A stretch of 64,000 bases of DNA from Nymphaea colorata. Lineage: Eukaryota > Streptophyta > Magnoliopsida > Nymphaeales > Nymphaeaceae. Positions within the stretch are counted from its first letter, which is position 1. Each line of letters begins with the position of its first letter. Shown here in pieces: positions 1 to 11,800 of the stretch. The notes below the pieces were generated by a model. It searched no databases, was not told where the DNA came from, and saw nothing but the letters and a program-made list of their open reading frames with translations. Position numbers and translations under genes: made by a program. The stretch is from positions 16,970,354 through 17,034,353 of the forward strand of contig NC_045139.1 in the NCBI RefSeq assembly GCF_008831285.2, in the 5' to 3' direction.

Positions 1-805
1 TGTGACAGGGAAAAAGAAGTTTTTTTTTTTCACAAAAAGGAAAACATCCATAAACCTTTACTGATGTTTTACTGATGCAGACATAAAAAGTCGGAGATGA
101 AAATATTGGGCGAAAAAAATGAAAACTTTTCAGTCTAAAAATATATAATTTTAGACAAGCGTGATCAACAGGTTTGAATTTAAGCTGATGCTAGTCGATT
201 TTTGACGGATATTAACATTGAAACATATATAATATCAACACATAAATAATTTTACATCATGTATACCGTTGCAGCAGGGTTCAAACCTTGAGATGACGAA
301 GTATCTTTTAGTTTGCCTAACGCAACGGACAAATAGTGGAACATATTCAAACTTTTGCTTACCTAGTACTTATTATTGGGTCATCACATAATCCGGACAA
401 ATCATACAACAGAGAAGAGCAGAATTTAATGTGACTTGTTTAATCTTCCGTTCGGTTGAAATCGTTACCAAAGTGTCTATTTGTTTGGCTACTATTTGTT
501 TGGCTACTTTGTATTGAACTCGGCAGACGGAATCTTTCTGTCTTGTGATAGAACAAAAGGAAAAAGAACAAGCAGAAGAGCCGAAAGAAGATCTGTAACA
601 CCAACATCCATGAAAGTCATGGAGCATTTATTTCAAAAGTAAATTTACTACATCAATATGCAAGCTTCTGCACACACACACGTAGTCTGCAAAGTTTGCT
701 CCTTATTTCCTTCTTTATTCGAATGTTCCTTTACAAACACAACCATTCTCCCTTTCTTACGCAATCTGTCCAAGGTATTGACACGATAAGCAATCCCAGA
801 GAGAG

Positions 806-840
<35 letters not shown>

Positions 841-933
841 AAAAAACCACCATACACATCTGGTGTCAACTTAATACGCACGTAAACGACACACACACAG
901 GGAGAAGAAACGATGGGAGTAATTTTTGTGTAA
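1..933. other. Intergenic, 3' side of the GASA gene
   Basis: AT-rich with no coding frame I can support. It contains a (GA)n microsatellite at about 813-838 and short CA runs near 672-682 and 890-898. The part next to 934 probably holds the GASA 3' UTR. Confidence 0.5.
813..838. repeat. (GA)n microsatellite
   Basis: Perfect GA dinucleotide run of about 13 units downstream of the GASA stop codon. Confidence 0.9.
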
Positions 934-1616
934 TTAAGGGCACTTGAGCCGGCCGCCGTGGGTGGTCATGGTGGCGTAGCAGGGGCAGACGTGGGTGTTG
1001 CCGGAGGTGCCGGGAGGGACGCAGTTGCAGCGAGCACAGCAAGTTCCGCACGCCCTCAGGCAGATCTTCTGCCTCGACGCCTTGCTGCACCTGTACGAGC
1101 AAGCTGCTCCGCAATCTGCAACAACCAGGCTCAAGTATTGATCACCCGGAAACTGAGCAACTTCTCTGTTTCGTGAAATCCGAAAGCCGAAAGAAGAAGA
1201 AGAAGTAGAATCACTTACCTATCTTTCCACCCAGCAGTCGACTCCCCTCGTGATGCTCGGCGTTCATCATCTAAGAATCAAAGACAACAGGGCAGGCGTC
1301 GACGTCGTTAGATACAGGCTAAGAAAAAAAGAGAAAGATCATAACTGGCCACTATATAGCGATTTTAGAGAGAAAGAAAGAGATACTTCGGATTTTTCTT
1401 GGTCTGAGCAGGTCGCCTGACACTGAATGATCTGGGATTAACAAAAAGCCAAATATGAGAAAATAATTAGAACGCTAGTGTGTCAACACACTACATCAAA
1501 ACTAAGAGACAGAGACAGAGAGAGAAGAAGAAGAAGGAGAAGAAGAAGTGGTTTAATGGGCTCACCATCGTCAGCACGAGCAAGAGGAGAAAAGCAAGAC
1601 CAGAGTATTTCGCCAT
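934..1616 (-). CDS. GASA/Snakin gibberellin-regulated cysteine-rich peptide
   Basis: Coding exons 1566-1616, 1219-1270 and 934-1115 join in frame (51+52+182 nt) to give 94 residues. Exon 1 encodes a hydrophobic signal peptide (MAKYSGLAFLLLLVLTM), exon 2 a short variable linker, and exon 3 the 60-residue GASA domain with all 12 cysteines, including the family core RACGTCCARCNCVPPGTSGN, and the C-terminal KCP. All three junctions are GT-AG; the domain starts at KIDCGAAC, split across intron 2. GASA/Snakin peptides are secreted or apoplastic, act in hormone-linked growth, and some are antimicrobial; which role applies here cannot be read from sequence. A TATA box lies about 125 nt upstream of the ATG. 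Confidence 0.95.
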
Positions 1617-1740
1617 GACTCACTACGGTTTCAGACACAGTACTTTCTCTTGCAAAGAAAGGAGGGAGGAGGGATAGAGAGGAAGTGTCTTGGCAGTGCA
1701 GGAACTCAGAGGATGTGGTTGAGACGTAAGCGCTCGTCCA

Positions 1741-1748
1741 ATTTATAG
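1741..1748 (-). promoter_or_regulatory. TATA box of the GASA gene
   Basis: The minus strand reads CTATAAAT here, 125 nt upstream of the GASA ATG at 1616. This would place the transcription start near 1710 with a leader of about 95 nt. Called from motif and position only. Confidence 0.6.
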
Positions 1749-2460
1749 AGTTGGCGCTCGTACGAAGGCGAAGAGGAGACTCGAAAATAAGAAGCTTCTC
1801 GTGTACATACCTTTTGGCTAAGGCAGGGAGGAGAGAGAGCTATGAGGAAGCCAGCTATGCTCAAGCTGGCCTACAAGGACGCGTTGCTTCAAAAGGAGGA
1901 GGACGAAAGGAAGGTGATTAGTTTAAGACAGACCTGCACCAGTTCTAAGCGGAAGGCCAACGAACCTACCGCCCCCTCTAAATCCCTCCCCACTAGACTT
2001 TTAATACGCTTTTACTCACGCTCTTTGAGGCGACTGAACTTTCTTTCGCTTGCTTGACATGGAAAAATCTGTCTAATTGAACACCAAAATGAAACTTTAA
2101 ACACCCATTCATTAAACAAGTATAAAGATACTTCAATCGATTTGTAAGAGGTAATTCGTAGAATTTTGCTTTCAAACGGCCATAAAGCATAACAAAGTTT
2201 TCCAAAGGTCTGCAAGTTGATAAAATGAATAAAAACATTTATATACGTGTGTATTCACACACGCATACCTTTGATAATAGTAAACCAATTAGTCCAGAAA
2301 CAACTGTATAGAGATGTAGAATTAATTGTAAAATAAGCTCGTAAGTTATCAAGTATATATGTTCCAGGCAGTGGCGGCCGAAATTGGAAAAAGAAGTTTC
2401 TTGCTGAGGAGTACTAATTCAAAAAGTGTCAGACCCTTCAACTATATAGCTGAGAGACAT

Positions 2461-2600
2461 CAGGGGCGGAGGCAGCTGTGGGTTCAGCGGTGGGTTGTGT
2501 GTGGGCAATTGTCCACACAAACCCCAAAAAACTTCTCATTTTTATATTGACATTTGTGAATGATTTTTTTTCATTCACATATTAGTGCCTTATTTAAATT
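2461..2600 (+). repeat. Dispersed repeat family B, partial copy
   Basis: Starts with a GGGGCGGAGGC boundary, then the near-palindrome GTGTGGGCAATTGTCCACAC, then a T-rich tail. The same order of elements occurs near 53411 and 58131. This copy is more diverged. Confidence 0.5.
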
Positions 2601-3407
2601 ATACACCTAGATGAATTGGGTGGTCAAAAGTTACAATGCTATGTAAGGTACTGCTTCTCTTTTTGTATAGTTTGACAGACACTTTGCTGTTAAAGAATCA
2701 AAAGATGGTGCTATGTCTTTCCCATTAAAAAAAAGGCGTCAATAGGGTTTTGAAATGTGGTCATGTTTTTGTGCACCTTTCGGCCAGTTGCAGCATATTG
2801 GTAATTGAGAAGCTCGACACTCTTTATGAGAAGCACTAGGAATAGGAAATGGGCCGGTGGATTAGGTAATATATATTATGGAGGTCTTTATCCCAGACAC
2901 AGCTAGCTAGCCACCTAGGGAAATTAATTTCAAGGCCAAATTAACATTTAATCCATGATTTATTCACAATATTTGGGAGTTCCATAACGACAGGATCATA
3001 GGAGGGTGTAAGATTTTCTCATTCCAAAGAAAAAGAAAAGTCAGATATGTCTTAATTGAATCAAAAATTTGAGAAATATGAATTAGCATAGTTTAATCAT
3101 GAGATGGCCCGTCAAGTCACCCGGTTCTTGTGGGGGTGTTTGATTACTCTAGATTTTAAATCCACGATTGATGTGGATCTGATATGAGGTGTAGCAAAAG
3201 AGTCATGGTAAAATCCATAATTTATCAAACTAAAGGTTCTAGATCAGGCCTAAGATCTTGCATTGAAAAAGAATCGGTTTTTAAATCGAAGGGGTAAGGG
3301 TTTAATCTTAAATCCACGGTTCTCAATTCTTGATGCTATTAAATCTAAATGAACTCATTTTTTATGCAGGGGAAGAGTCAACAGAAGGGTCAATCCTCGT
3401 CGAACAA

Positions 3408-3436
3408 AATAATAATAATAATAATAATAATAATAA
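3408..3436. repeat. (AAT)n microsatellite
   Basis: About nine AAT units in a row in intergenic DNA. Confidence 0.9.
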
Positions 3437-5877
3437 GTGCAGCTGAAAAAGTCAAACCAATGTACCCGTTTTTTTTTATGTAGGCAGTATTGGGAACCTA
3501 TATTCTTTGAATAATAGATGTTGGCCTTTATCTTGTTCAGTGGCGTTTCTCATCTTTTCAAAGAGTCATTCACTTTTATGTAATTGGTAGCCACAGTCCA
3601 TCATTCCTTTATAAATGTTCACGGCACTTAGGATAGTGGGGACTTTGAAATTGGCATTTATCATTAAAAAACAAGCACTCTTTGGATTTTCTCAAGTTTC
3701 AAAAGATAGCAATTTATCATGTTCAATTGCTTGATGTTATTACTATTTTATTTTCAAGTGAACCATTACGTTGAGAATGGACAAAAGAGGTGCTCAATCT
3801 TACTTTTATAATTTTAGGCACCATTTGAGGAAGCAGTTATTTGAACAAAGAGCGTACGAAGACCGATAACGCCCCTGAGGAGAACAGAAAAGCAAGTAAT
3901 GAAGAACCACCGAACTGCAATTAAATGATAAGACGGCAGCTTTCTGCAATTCATTTGCTTTTTAAATTTCTCAACAAACAAAGTGGTATTCCAAGTGTTT
4001 GACCATTAGAAGGACAGATCATCTGTGCCCGTGAGGGTGAAGGCGTCATCTCACGACTCCACTTTATTTTTTTATTTTCTCTTTTCAAGTCAAACCCTTT
4101 TTCTTTAGAGCTTGATTTTGCTCCCACCGGCCATAAACTGAGCCACTTGTTTCAGCAAACAGCTTGCATATATTTCACAACCACCCCACTCACCTTCCCA
4201 CAAAACCCACCCCCACCCCAAAACACACACACACACACACTGTGCAACCGTGTACACACAGACGCAGACACACAGTACGCAGAGAAAGAAAGAAAGAGAA
4301 GGAGAGAGAGAGAGAGGCAAGGCGGATAGATTCTGATTCAGATTGAACCAAACGTGCCATGCTAGGGAAAAAGACATAAATGTCTTTAAATTGTTAAAAA
4401 GGAAAAATCTCCTGGCTAAAAGGATATAGTGGGAGAAGTAAAAAATTAACTTTTCGGCAAACATGAAACAGATACATGAACCAATGTAACACATTGTTCT
4501 ATAAATTTACCATAATTTTCAAAGCAGATGCATCAAACAATTTGTAATTGTTCCACTGCCAAACAGGTCTTTAGGATTCGTGGACCTGGCAGCCATGTCA
4601 GAAGTGCACTCAGTCTTAGGCTGTGATCAGGTGGAAGGCCCCTAGTCAATGACGCACATTGATGGAATTTGACTCGATCTGCATCCAATTGCACTCCCAC
4701 TTGAAGGGCACGGACATTTGACTGCACCAGTGGTATCCTTGAGAAAATTTCATGCGCGTGTGTATGCATGCATGTGCATGTGCATCTGATATCCTTCTAA
4801 CAATGCAAATAACTTGTAATAGGCAAAGAACTTACATTAGGCAAGACTAGCAGAGAAATTTAAGTGACAATAATATAGAGATATAAAATAGTAGTTGAAG
4901 AGGAACACTCGTATATAAACTTATATATATATATATAGTCACGTCCCTCCATCTCCGCCACTGATAATGAACCCATGTATAGAACTTGAACCATGACCGC
5001 CCACAATCCACTTCTACCATTTCAGTCCAGTGGTTACTGGCCACTCTTTTCTCAATGTGCCCGTGCTTGGCCGAGTAATTTCCAGCCACTTGGGAGCCCT
5101 CAACCTTGCGGCCCGTGACCTACCTCAAGTCGTGATTTTGAATGGTTGCACTGTGATCAACCAGGGAGCTGGAACCAATTGGATTCCGAGTCCACTACCT
5201 GTGTTCAATTGCTACCGGAAGAATCCACCATCGGCCCGTCTGCTCAGAAGGTTCGCCAAAAGGGGAAAATCCTCATGATAAACAAAGAATCTTGCAGAAA
5301 TTAATGATATCAAAATTTTCTAAAGGTGATGGGTTGACGAGGCAATTGCATACAAAATATTTTCTTCATCACTTATATAGCAGAAGGCAATTTGTCTTCT
5401 TAATTACAGCAGCCACACAGAGATCTGCATCACTGAATTGGAAATAGAACTTGCTCCGAAAGTGGTCTGTTTCATTTCTTACCCAGGAAAAGCAAACTAA
5501 CAGTATAAATACAAAATGATAGTACTTGCCACTTTCTTAGGGATCATTCCTAGTCAGATGCATCCTGAAAACCCACGACACAACACCTTGGTTAAAGCCT
5601 ATTGATCAGACAAACTTACAAGAATTGATCATAAACTTGCACATTTCTTGCATTATAGAAGTTCAACAATAATTTGCCCGTGGAACACATACAGGGGCTA
5701 GCTTCACTGAAACGCTATTGAATGATTTACAGAATTGAGAGCTGATTTTGTAATTGTAGATATTTACAAGACAATACATAAAATGATAAAAGGAATTTAA
5801 TTATGGTAACCGCTCGATATAACACTTGGATGGCTCTGCACAAGTAGTACCTAAGCAAGAAAAGATCCCGAGGTATG

Positions 5878-8800
5878 TTAAAACCAAGGATGCCATGTTG
5901 GATCCATCATGCATAAGCTTCTGGGGCATAGTGCAGCTTCAACTAGATCAGTCACTCCCCTCTGAACAGACTGGGGTGGATCTGTTGCACTCTCCTCCTG
6001 CATGAAGGGAAAAAAAATGAAACAGTAGCCACCAAGGTCAAACGGCCACCCTCAAAGTAACATGGAATAGAACATGAGAGCAATGTGAAAAACCACAGGT
6101 GATCTAGCAATATAACAAGGGAAACTGACTAACGTCATTGGTTTTCTAGACCAGGTAGTAGAAGGAATAACATCTTTGATATATAAATTGGAAAAGCGAA
6201 CATATATTAGAGTGCATGTCAAAGCTTGACCATCAGAAATCTCATGAGGGAAAGTTCTTTATTGGTTTTGCAAACTAAGGTGAATAAAACATCAAAAAGT
6301 CTTATAGACAAGTTTAACTGGCTGTTGAGGATACCCCCACCTAGCTAGTTAGCAAGCTGAGGTCTCATTCATTAACGAAATTAACTGGCTGAGGAGGGGT
6401 ACCGCCACATAGCTAGTTAGCAGGCTGAGGACTCGTTCGCAAATAAAATTAGCTGGCCGTGGAGGGGTACCTCCGCATAATTAGTTATCAGGCTGAGGTC
6501 TAGTTAAAACCTTAGCCAAAACGACTTCCGTCCAACACTTTCATCAGGAAACATAAAAGATCTACAACTCAAAACAAGCTCACCTCCTCAACGCACACAG
6601 GAGCAATTCCTTTGACGCGGCCAATAACATGCTCAACATTGGTGGCAACCTTCTGCTCAAATTCCAAAGGATTCATACCCCCTGCAGCAGCAGGTGCGGA
6701 AGGCATGCCCAATGGTCTTCTCCATGACCATGAAAGCAATTCATCACGGAAAAACATAGCTAATTGATGGCGAATGTGTTGGGCTTGCTGTAAGTTCAAT
6801 TTTTAGCAAGGTAAACATCTATCTGAAAAGATTCGTTGAAAACTTTATGCTAAAAAATACCAGCCATGCATGAGCTTGATACCTTAGAAGAAACAACAGA
6901 CTGAGCTGCTGCACACATGGCAGAGACAATCAACCCTTCTACACCAAAATGGGAGAAGAAAGCTTGAAAATTCCTCGTAAGACGAAATGGCACCGGTTCA
7001 TTGAATTCAATCATTCCATTCACATCATAAGCTGTAAAACAGATCAGACAATTTCACATGACCACTCAGAAATAAACTCACTTAGACAGCATGGCCAGTC
7101 TGCAAAGTCAACTTACCAGGATGAAAATCATTCTGAAATATTTTGCCAGTGTTCTTGGCAAAGAGGATCTTGTTTGGGGACCTCCCTCCAATTTGTAATA
7201 TATAGGACATAAAGCTAGAGAGTGCAAGCTGGATTGCAAATTGCTTCTTGAAAGCCCAGAGGTGGTTGCCATTTGGAAGAGTTTTATACATGTACTGTGA
7301 GAAAACATTCTCTGTCACATAGGTCTTTGTTATCTCGTTATAGGCTTGGAGACGAATATCCACGATAGCTTCGGCCTGCAGCTGACCTGAAACTGCTTGA
7401 TTAAGCTGCTCCTTGAAATGAGTAATTGGGAGGTCTGCCTCACGGTTATTTCGAGCACAGTTTATCTCATAAACCTCTAGAAAAGTACTGTACATCAGAT
7501 CATCCTCTACCATTCGAACCTATCATTACAGATATTCGAGCCATATAAATTAAAATAGAAAAAAGCAAGCACTTAAAAAATTACAAAAGCAATAAAAAAG
7601 TGCATCTAAAGAAAAATTATACCTGAGACCAAACAGGTATGATGATCGGGGTATGAAAACAAAGATGTCGCCGCCTTGATTCTTTGTGCTTGTCGAACAT
7701 CCTATTCATAACACGAAATAGCTGCACAATACGTTCATCACTTCTAGCACTAGGAGTTAAAGATGTTTGGATAAGAAAATGGCGTTGTGAGCCATCAGAA
7801 CCAATAAAAGTTAGTCGACGGAAGCTGCTCCCATGCCGACGAACTATAGGAACATCAGCTCCAATTCTGTCAAGTTTTATGGTATGGTCAGGTGCAATTT
7901 CCTGCAAAAACAAGCAGCACGTAAAGAAGTTTCCAACAGTAGACAAAAGTACCAGAAGGATCCACTCTTTCATTGATCAGAGAATTATTCTCATACGACT
8001 GCTTCATGATTGAGGAGGTGAAAAGTTTTTCTTGAACTATCTTTTCCTTGTCAGGACTATGTCACGTAACATATTTCATAGAAAATCACCTGCTTGATGT
8101 GTTTTTAGACTTTTAAAAAAGTATGAAAAGTTGTATATTTTTATACATAGTTTCTCTAATGTTTTTTAATTTCAGTAAATGAAGCAAGGAGAATGCCGGA
8201 ACATAGGACAAGGTACATCTTTATTTTCCACATAAGATTCTCCTGGTAGCAAGTCCAAGTAAGATCGCCTCACAGGATGAAGAGAGACATGCAGTGAAAT
8301 ACACATATTTATCATCTTGTAGACTGAAACAAACAATAGACAGAGTCACAAACCATAAGTGAATTAGCAATTTAGCTTACCTGGTCGGTGAAATATTGTC
8401 CGGGTACTTCAACATCAACAATGTGAAACTCACGCAATACCCTACTTTCCTCTTCCAGCTTCAAAACAGCTGGAAACCTATCCTCAACATTTGTCTGAAG
8501 AACATTCTTCCAATGCTTCAACCGCTCAGTCAACTCAGACAAGGTAGAAGGAAAAGTTCCCGCACTTTCTGGATCCAAATCACGTTCAAAGTCTTGCTTG
8601 TACTCTCTCACAAAATCAACATGTTTGTTTACTGTGTCCGCTGAAAAACAGGCTCTACAGACTCCTGAAAGCTCCTTTTTGAGGGCCTGAGGAACCTCAG
8701 CAGTGGTAGCAGTTGGATATTTGTAACAACGATGTAGAAGGGCATGAACAACTGCCAACAGCCTCTCTTCTGGCAAGGGAACAAACCTTGAACCAATTTC

Positions 8801-11800
8801 GGTAAGCAAACCCTGCAAAGAGTGATTAATGAGATGTATACACATACATACATAAAGAAATACAGAACATATACATGCATATATAACATAAATTAAACAA
8901 TAACTAAATAATATGTAATGTAGCTTTACGTTTGACCATCTAAAACAGGCCATCTGGCATGCACTCAGCTTCTTTTCATAAGTCTAACCATAGAGATGGA
9001 CTCAGTAAGAACAAAAAAGTGGAGTCCATCCAAAATCAAACTATTTTCTATAAACAGATTGGGAACAAAGATAAGTATTTTTTTAAATGCATCATAAATC
9101 TGATCTATATATCCAAAAGCCAGGATCTTTTTTAATTGGGAATCCCAAATTTTTGGGCATAAATCAATTTATATGGTCGGAATTGTTAAAAAATCAGAGC
9201 ATGTGGGACAGACAGCAAGACAAAGTGGATGGAAGTGCGTTCGATTTTTTGAATATCTGTAGTTTTTATTGCTATTTGCCACCTCATACAAGTTAATGAT
9301 CATTGCTCAAGCATAAGATCTTATTCACGCTACCTGATTTATTGCATCTGTATATGTGACTTGTTTGTTTATATGGACTATATCCAGCTTCATCGCTTTC
9401 TCGAAAAAGAACGCACATCTACAAAATGTACTTTTGAACTGCCTACAAGCCTTACAATATTTTCTAGGGAGATGAGATTAACTCTAACCTTCACGGTAGA
9501 TATATTTCCCCTATTTCACATCTACTATCTCTGGCCAGGACTCGGGGAAAAGGAATTTCGCAGTAAAATGTTTCATGGATGTAGATTGAATAATTGAATA
9601 ACAAGATCTAAATGAAACAAGTGACTAATAGTGCCAAGAAGAAATAGCTAAACCAGATTTTCATTTTCTTCAATGAGCAAGAGAAAAGTACGGACATGAC
9701 TTTTACCTAGCCTTTTCTGGAGCTTCTTAGGAATAAAAAAGGTATTCATTACCAACCTCAAGTTCATTAGCCAGATTCAAGTGCTTGCTTCGAAGGGCTT
9801 CCATTATGTCTTTGGCAGTGTCAAAAGCAGTAGCCGCAGAAGCAACCCAACTAAGTGCCGAACTGCGCCTGAATGTTCCTTGGTTGCTCTCCGAGAGGGT
9901 TGATGAACTTGTGATCTGCCCTTCATGAGTTGGTTGAATACTTCCTTCCATAGTAGTGGACCTTTCTGTTTCCTGTCCTTGAGAATTTCCACTTTCATGA
10001 GATGCTCCAAGGGTACTGGACTGGTGTCCTTGACTATCAGAGTTCAAATTTCCTCCAGGATTTGCTGAAGTAGTTGGCTGCAAGCGCTGTTGAGGCACTG
10101 ACATGCCCCTTCCAAGATCAGATTTGTTAGCAGCATCACGTCGTTCCAGCAGATATGTCCGTAGCCAGTAATACAGAGCCTTTTGGAAAGGAAATCAGAT
10201 GTACATGATCATCAAACAAACACCAGATAATACAGTCGGAGAACTTAAACAATCAAAATCAGAAAACAATGTTCATTAAGTGCAGGACAAGATTAAATTA
10301 ACAAAGAAACAATTTCATCAAGCAAGACATCTTTTTACCTGTGGATATACAGTTGCAATCTTATGCAAAACAAGCTTACAGTGGGGTGCCTCTGACCTCT
10401 GCAATGAAAGTAAAAGCTGTGGTATCCAAGGAAGCCAGACAAAGTGGGGTATCTGCTCCGCATACTTGTCAAATGCCCTCCCAACAGCCTCATTTGGAGT
10501 ATCAAAACTAAGCAAGTAAAGAACACGAGCTAGATGGCTCCTAGAATTGGAAACCCCATATTTGATACCTTGAAGGAAGCAACTCACAGCATATTCTAAC
10601 CACATCTCGTCACGGGTTTCTTTGTAGACCTAAGAAACAGTTTGCCATCAGATATTTCTGACAAGTGAAACTGAATGAACGCTGAACTACCTGAAATCAC
10701 AAAATGCAGGACAGCAAAGAAAAAAATAACTACCATATCGCAATAATTTCCCCAGCTTATCCATCCTTTTGGCAACTGCTTGAAGAGGCCGATTGCATTT
10801 GAGTAAGCAACGTTCGCGTTCTCACAGTCGTTTAGCTTTAATAGAAAGTCACCCTTTAGCCGAAAAATTTCAGCTTTATTTTTCAAAGGAAAATAATCAA
10901 GATTTGTATTGTTGATAAGATTTAAGCCACTGATCAACTCTCCTTTCATTTCCAAATAAGCCTTTGCCTGTTCTCTTATTTTCACAAATGCTTCCTGCAA
11001 AAATAAGTGAAGAAACTAGCTAAGAACTCATTCATATTCTATGTAACTCAAGAAAAATCATAGCAACGGCATACCTGAACTTCCATAGTGGAATGCCCAT
11101 ACATCTTATCAAGAATTGTGACACAAACATCATGAAGCCCTTGCTTGCGGGCTATATGGGCAAGCTTGTTCACGCTCCAAGCCTTATCACGGTAGCCAAG
11201 GTGGTGGAGCTGGGGATTGGTTGGTCCAAAATCTTTAAAAGCATCAATTACAGTATTGTAAACTTCATTCCTCCACTGAAGCAAATCATACCAAACAGTC
11301 AAATTGTCCCATTCATTAGGAGTCCTGAGCCTCCAGGTCTCAAGTATGTCCTTGAGTTCCATATAGCCTGCATGAACACCAGAAACAGGACCACCAGATA
11401 GTTGCTTGCTCCCATTTTTTATATCTAACATCACCCGAGCAGACTCCTGTACTTCAACCAACTGCTGGAATTGCTGCAACAGGGGTGTCCGTGACTGGAT
11501 AGACATCTCAGGTAGTTGCCACCAGTGTTGTAATGCCAGATCAACCCCTTGCCCCACTTTAGACTCAGCCTCTTCAACACCATTTGTGTTTCCCTCATGA
11601 AGAGCAAAATAAGCCTGCACCAAGCGATACTTTGTTGTCTCCTCTACTTGAGCTTTTGGAAACACATGCTCTTTCATGTATGCCCAATCAGAAACCTTCC
11701 AAAGAGAATCAAGCAGTATTTCATAATTATCAACACTTCTGCCGAAATCAACAAGGACATCCCACTGGCTTAGTTGGCGTGCACAGGAGATCCATTGTTC

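Larger units (their letters stand above)
1751..5877. other. Intergenic between GASA and TRA1, repeats only
   Basis: About 4.1 kb with no coding frame resembling a known protein. It contains a partial dispersed-repeat copy at 2461-2600, an (AAT)n run at 3408-3436, a CA run followed by GA runs at 4224-4318, a (TA)n run at 4920-4938, and a stretch at 4900-5270 that looks like degenerate repeat DNA. The part next to 5877 should include the TRA1 3' UTR. Confidence 0.55.

Noticed and set aside
4105..4494. 129-residue minus-strand open frame
   Set aside because: Composed largely of translated CA, GA and GT microsatellites.
5030..5278. 82-residue plus-strand open frame in the GASA-TRA1 spacer
   Set aside because: Not recognised, no promoter or splice support, and it lies in sequence that looks like degenerate repeat.
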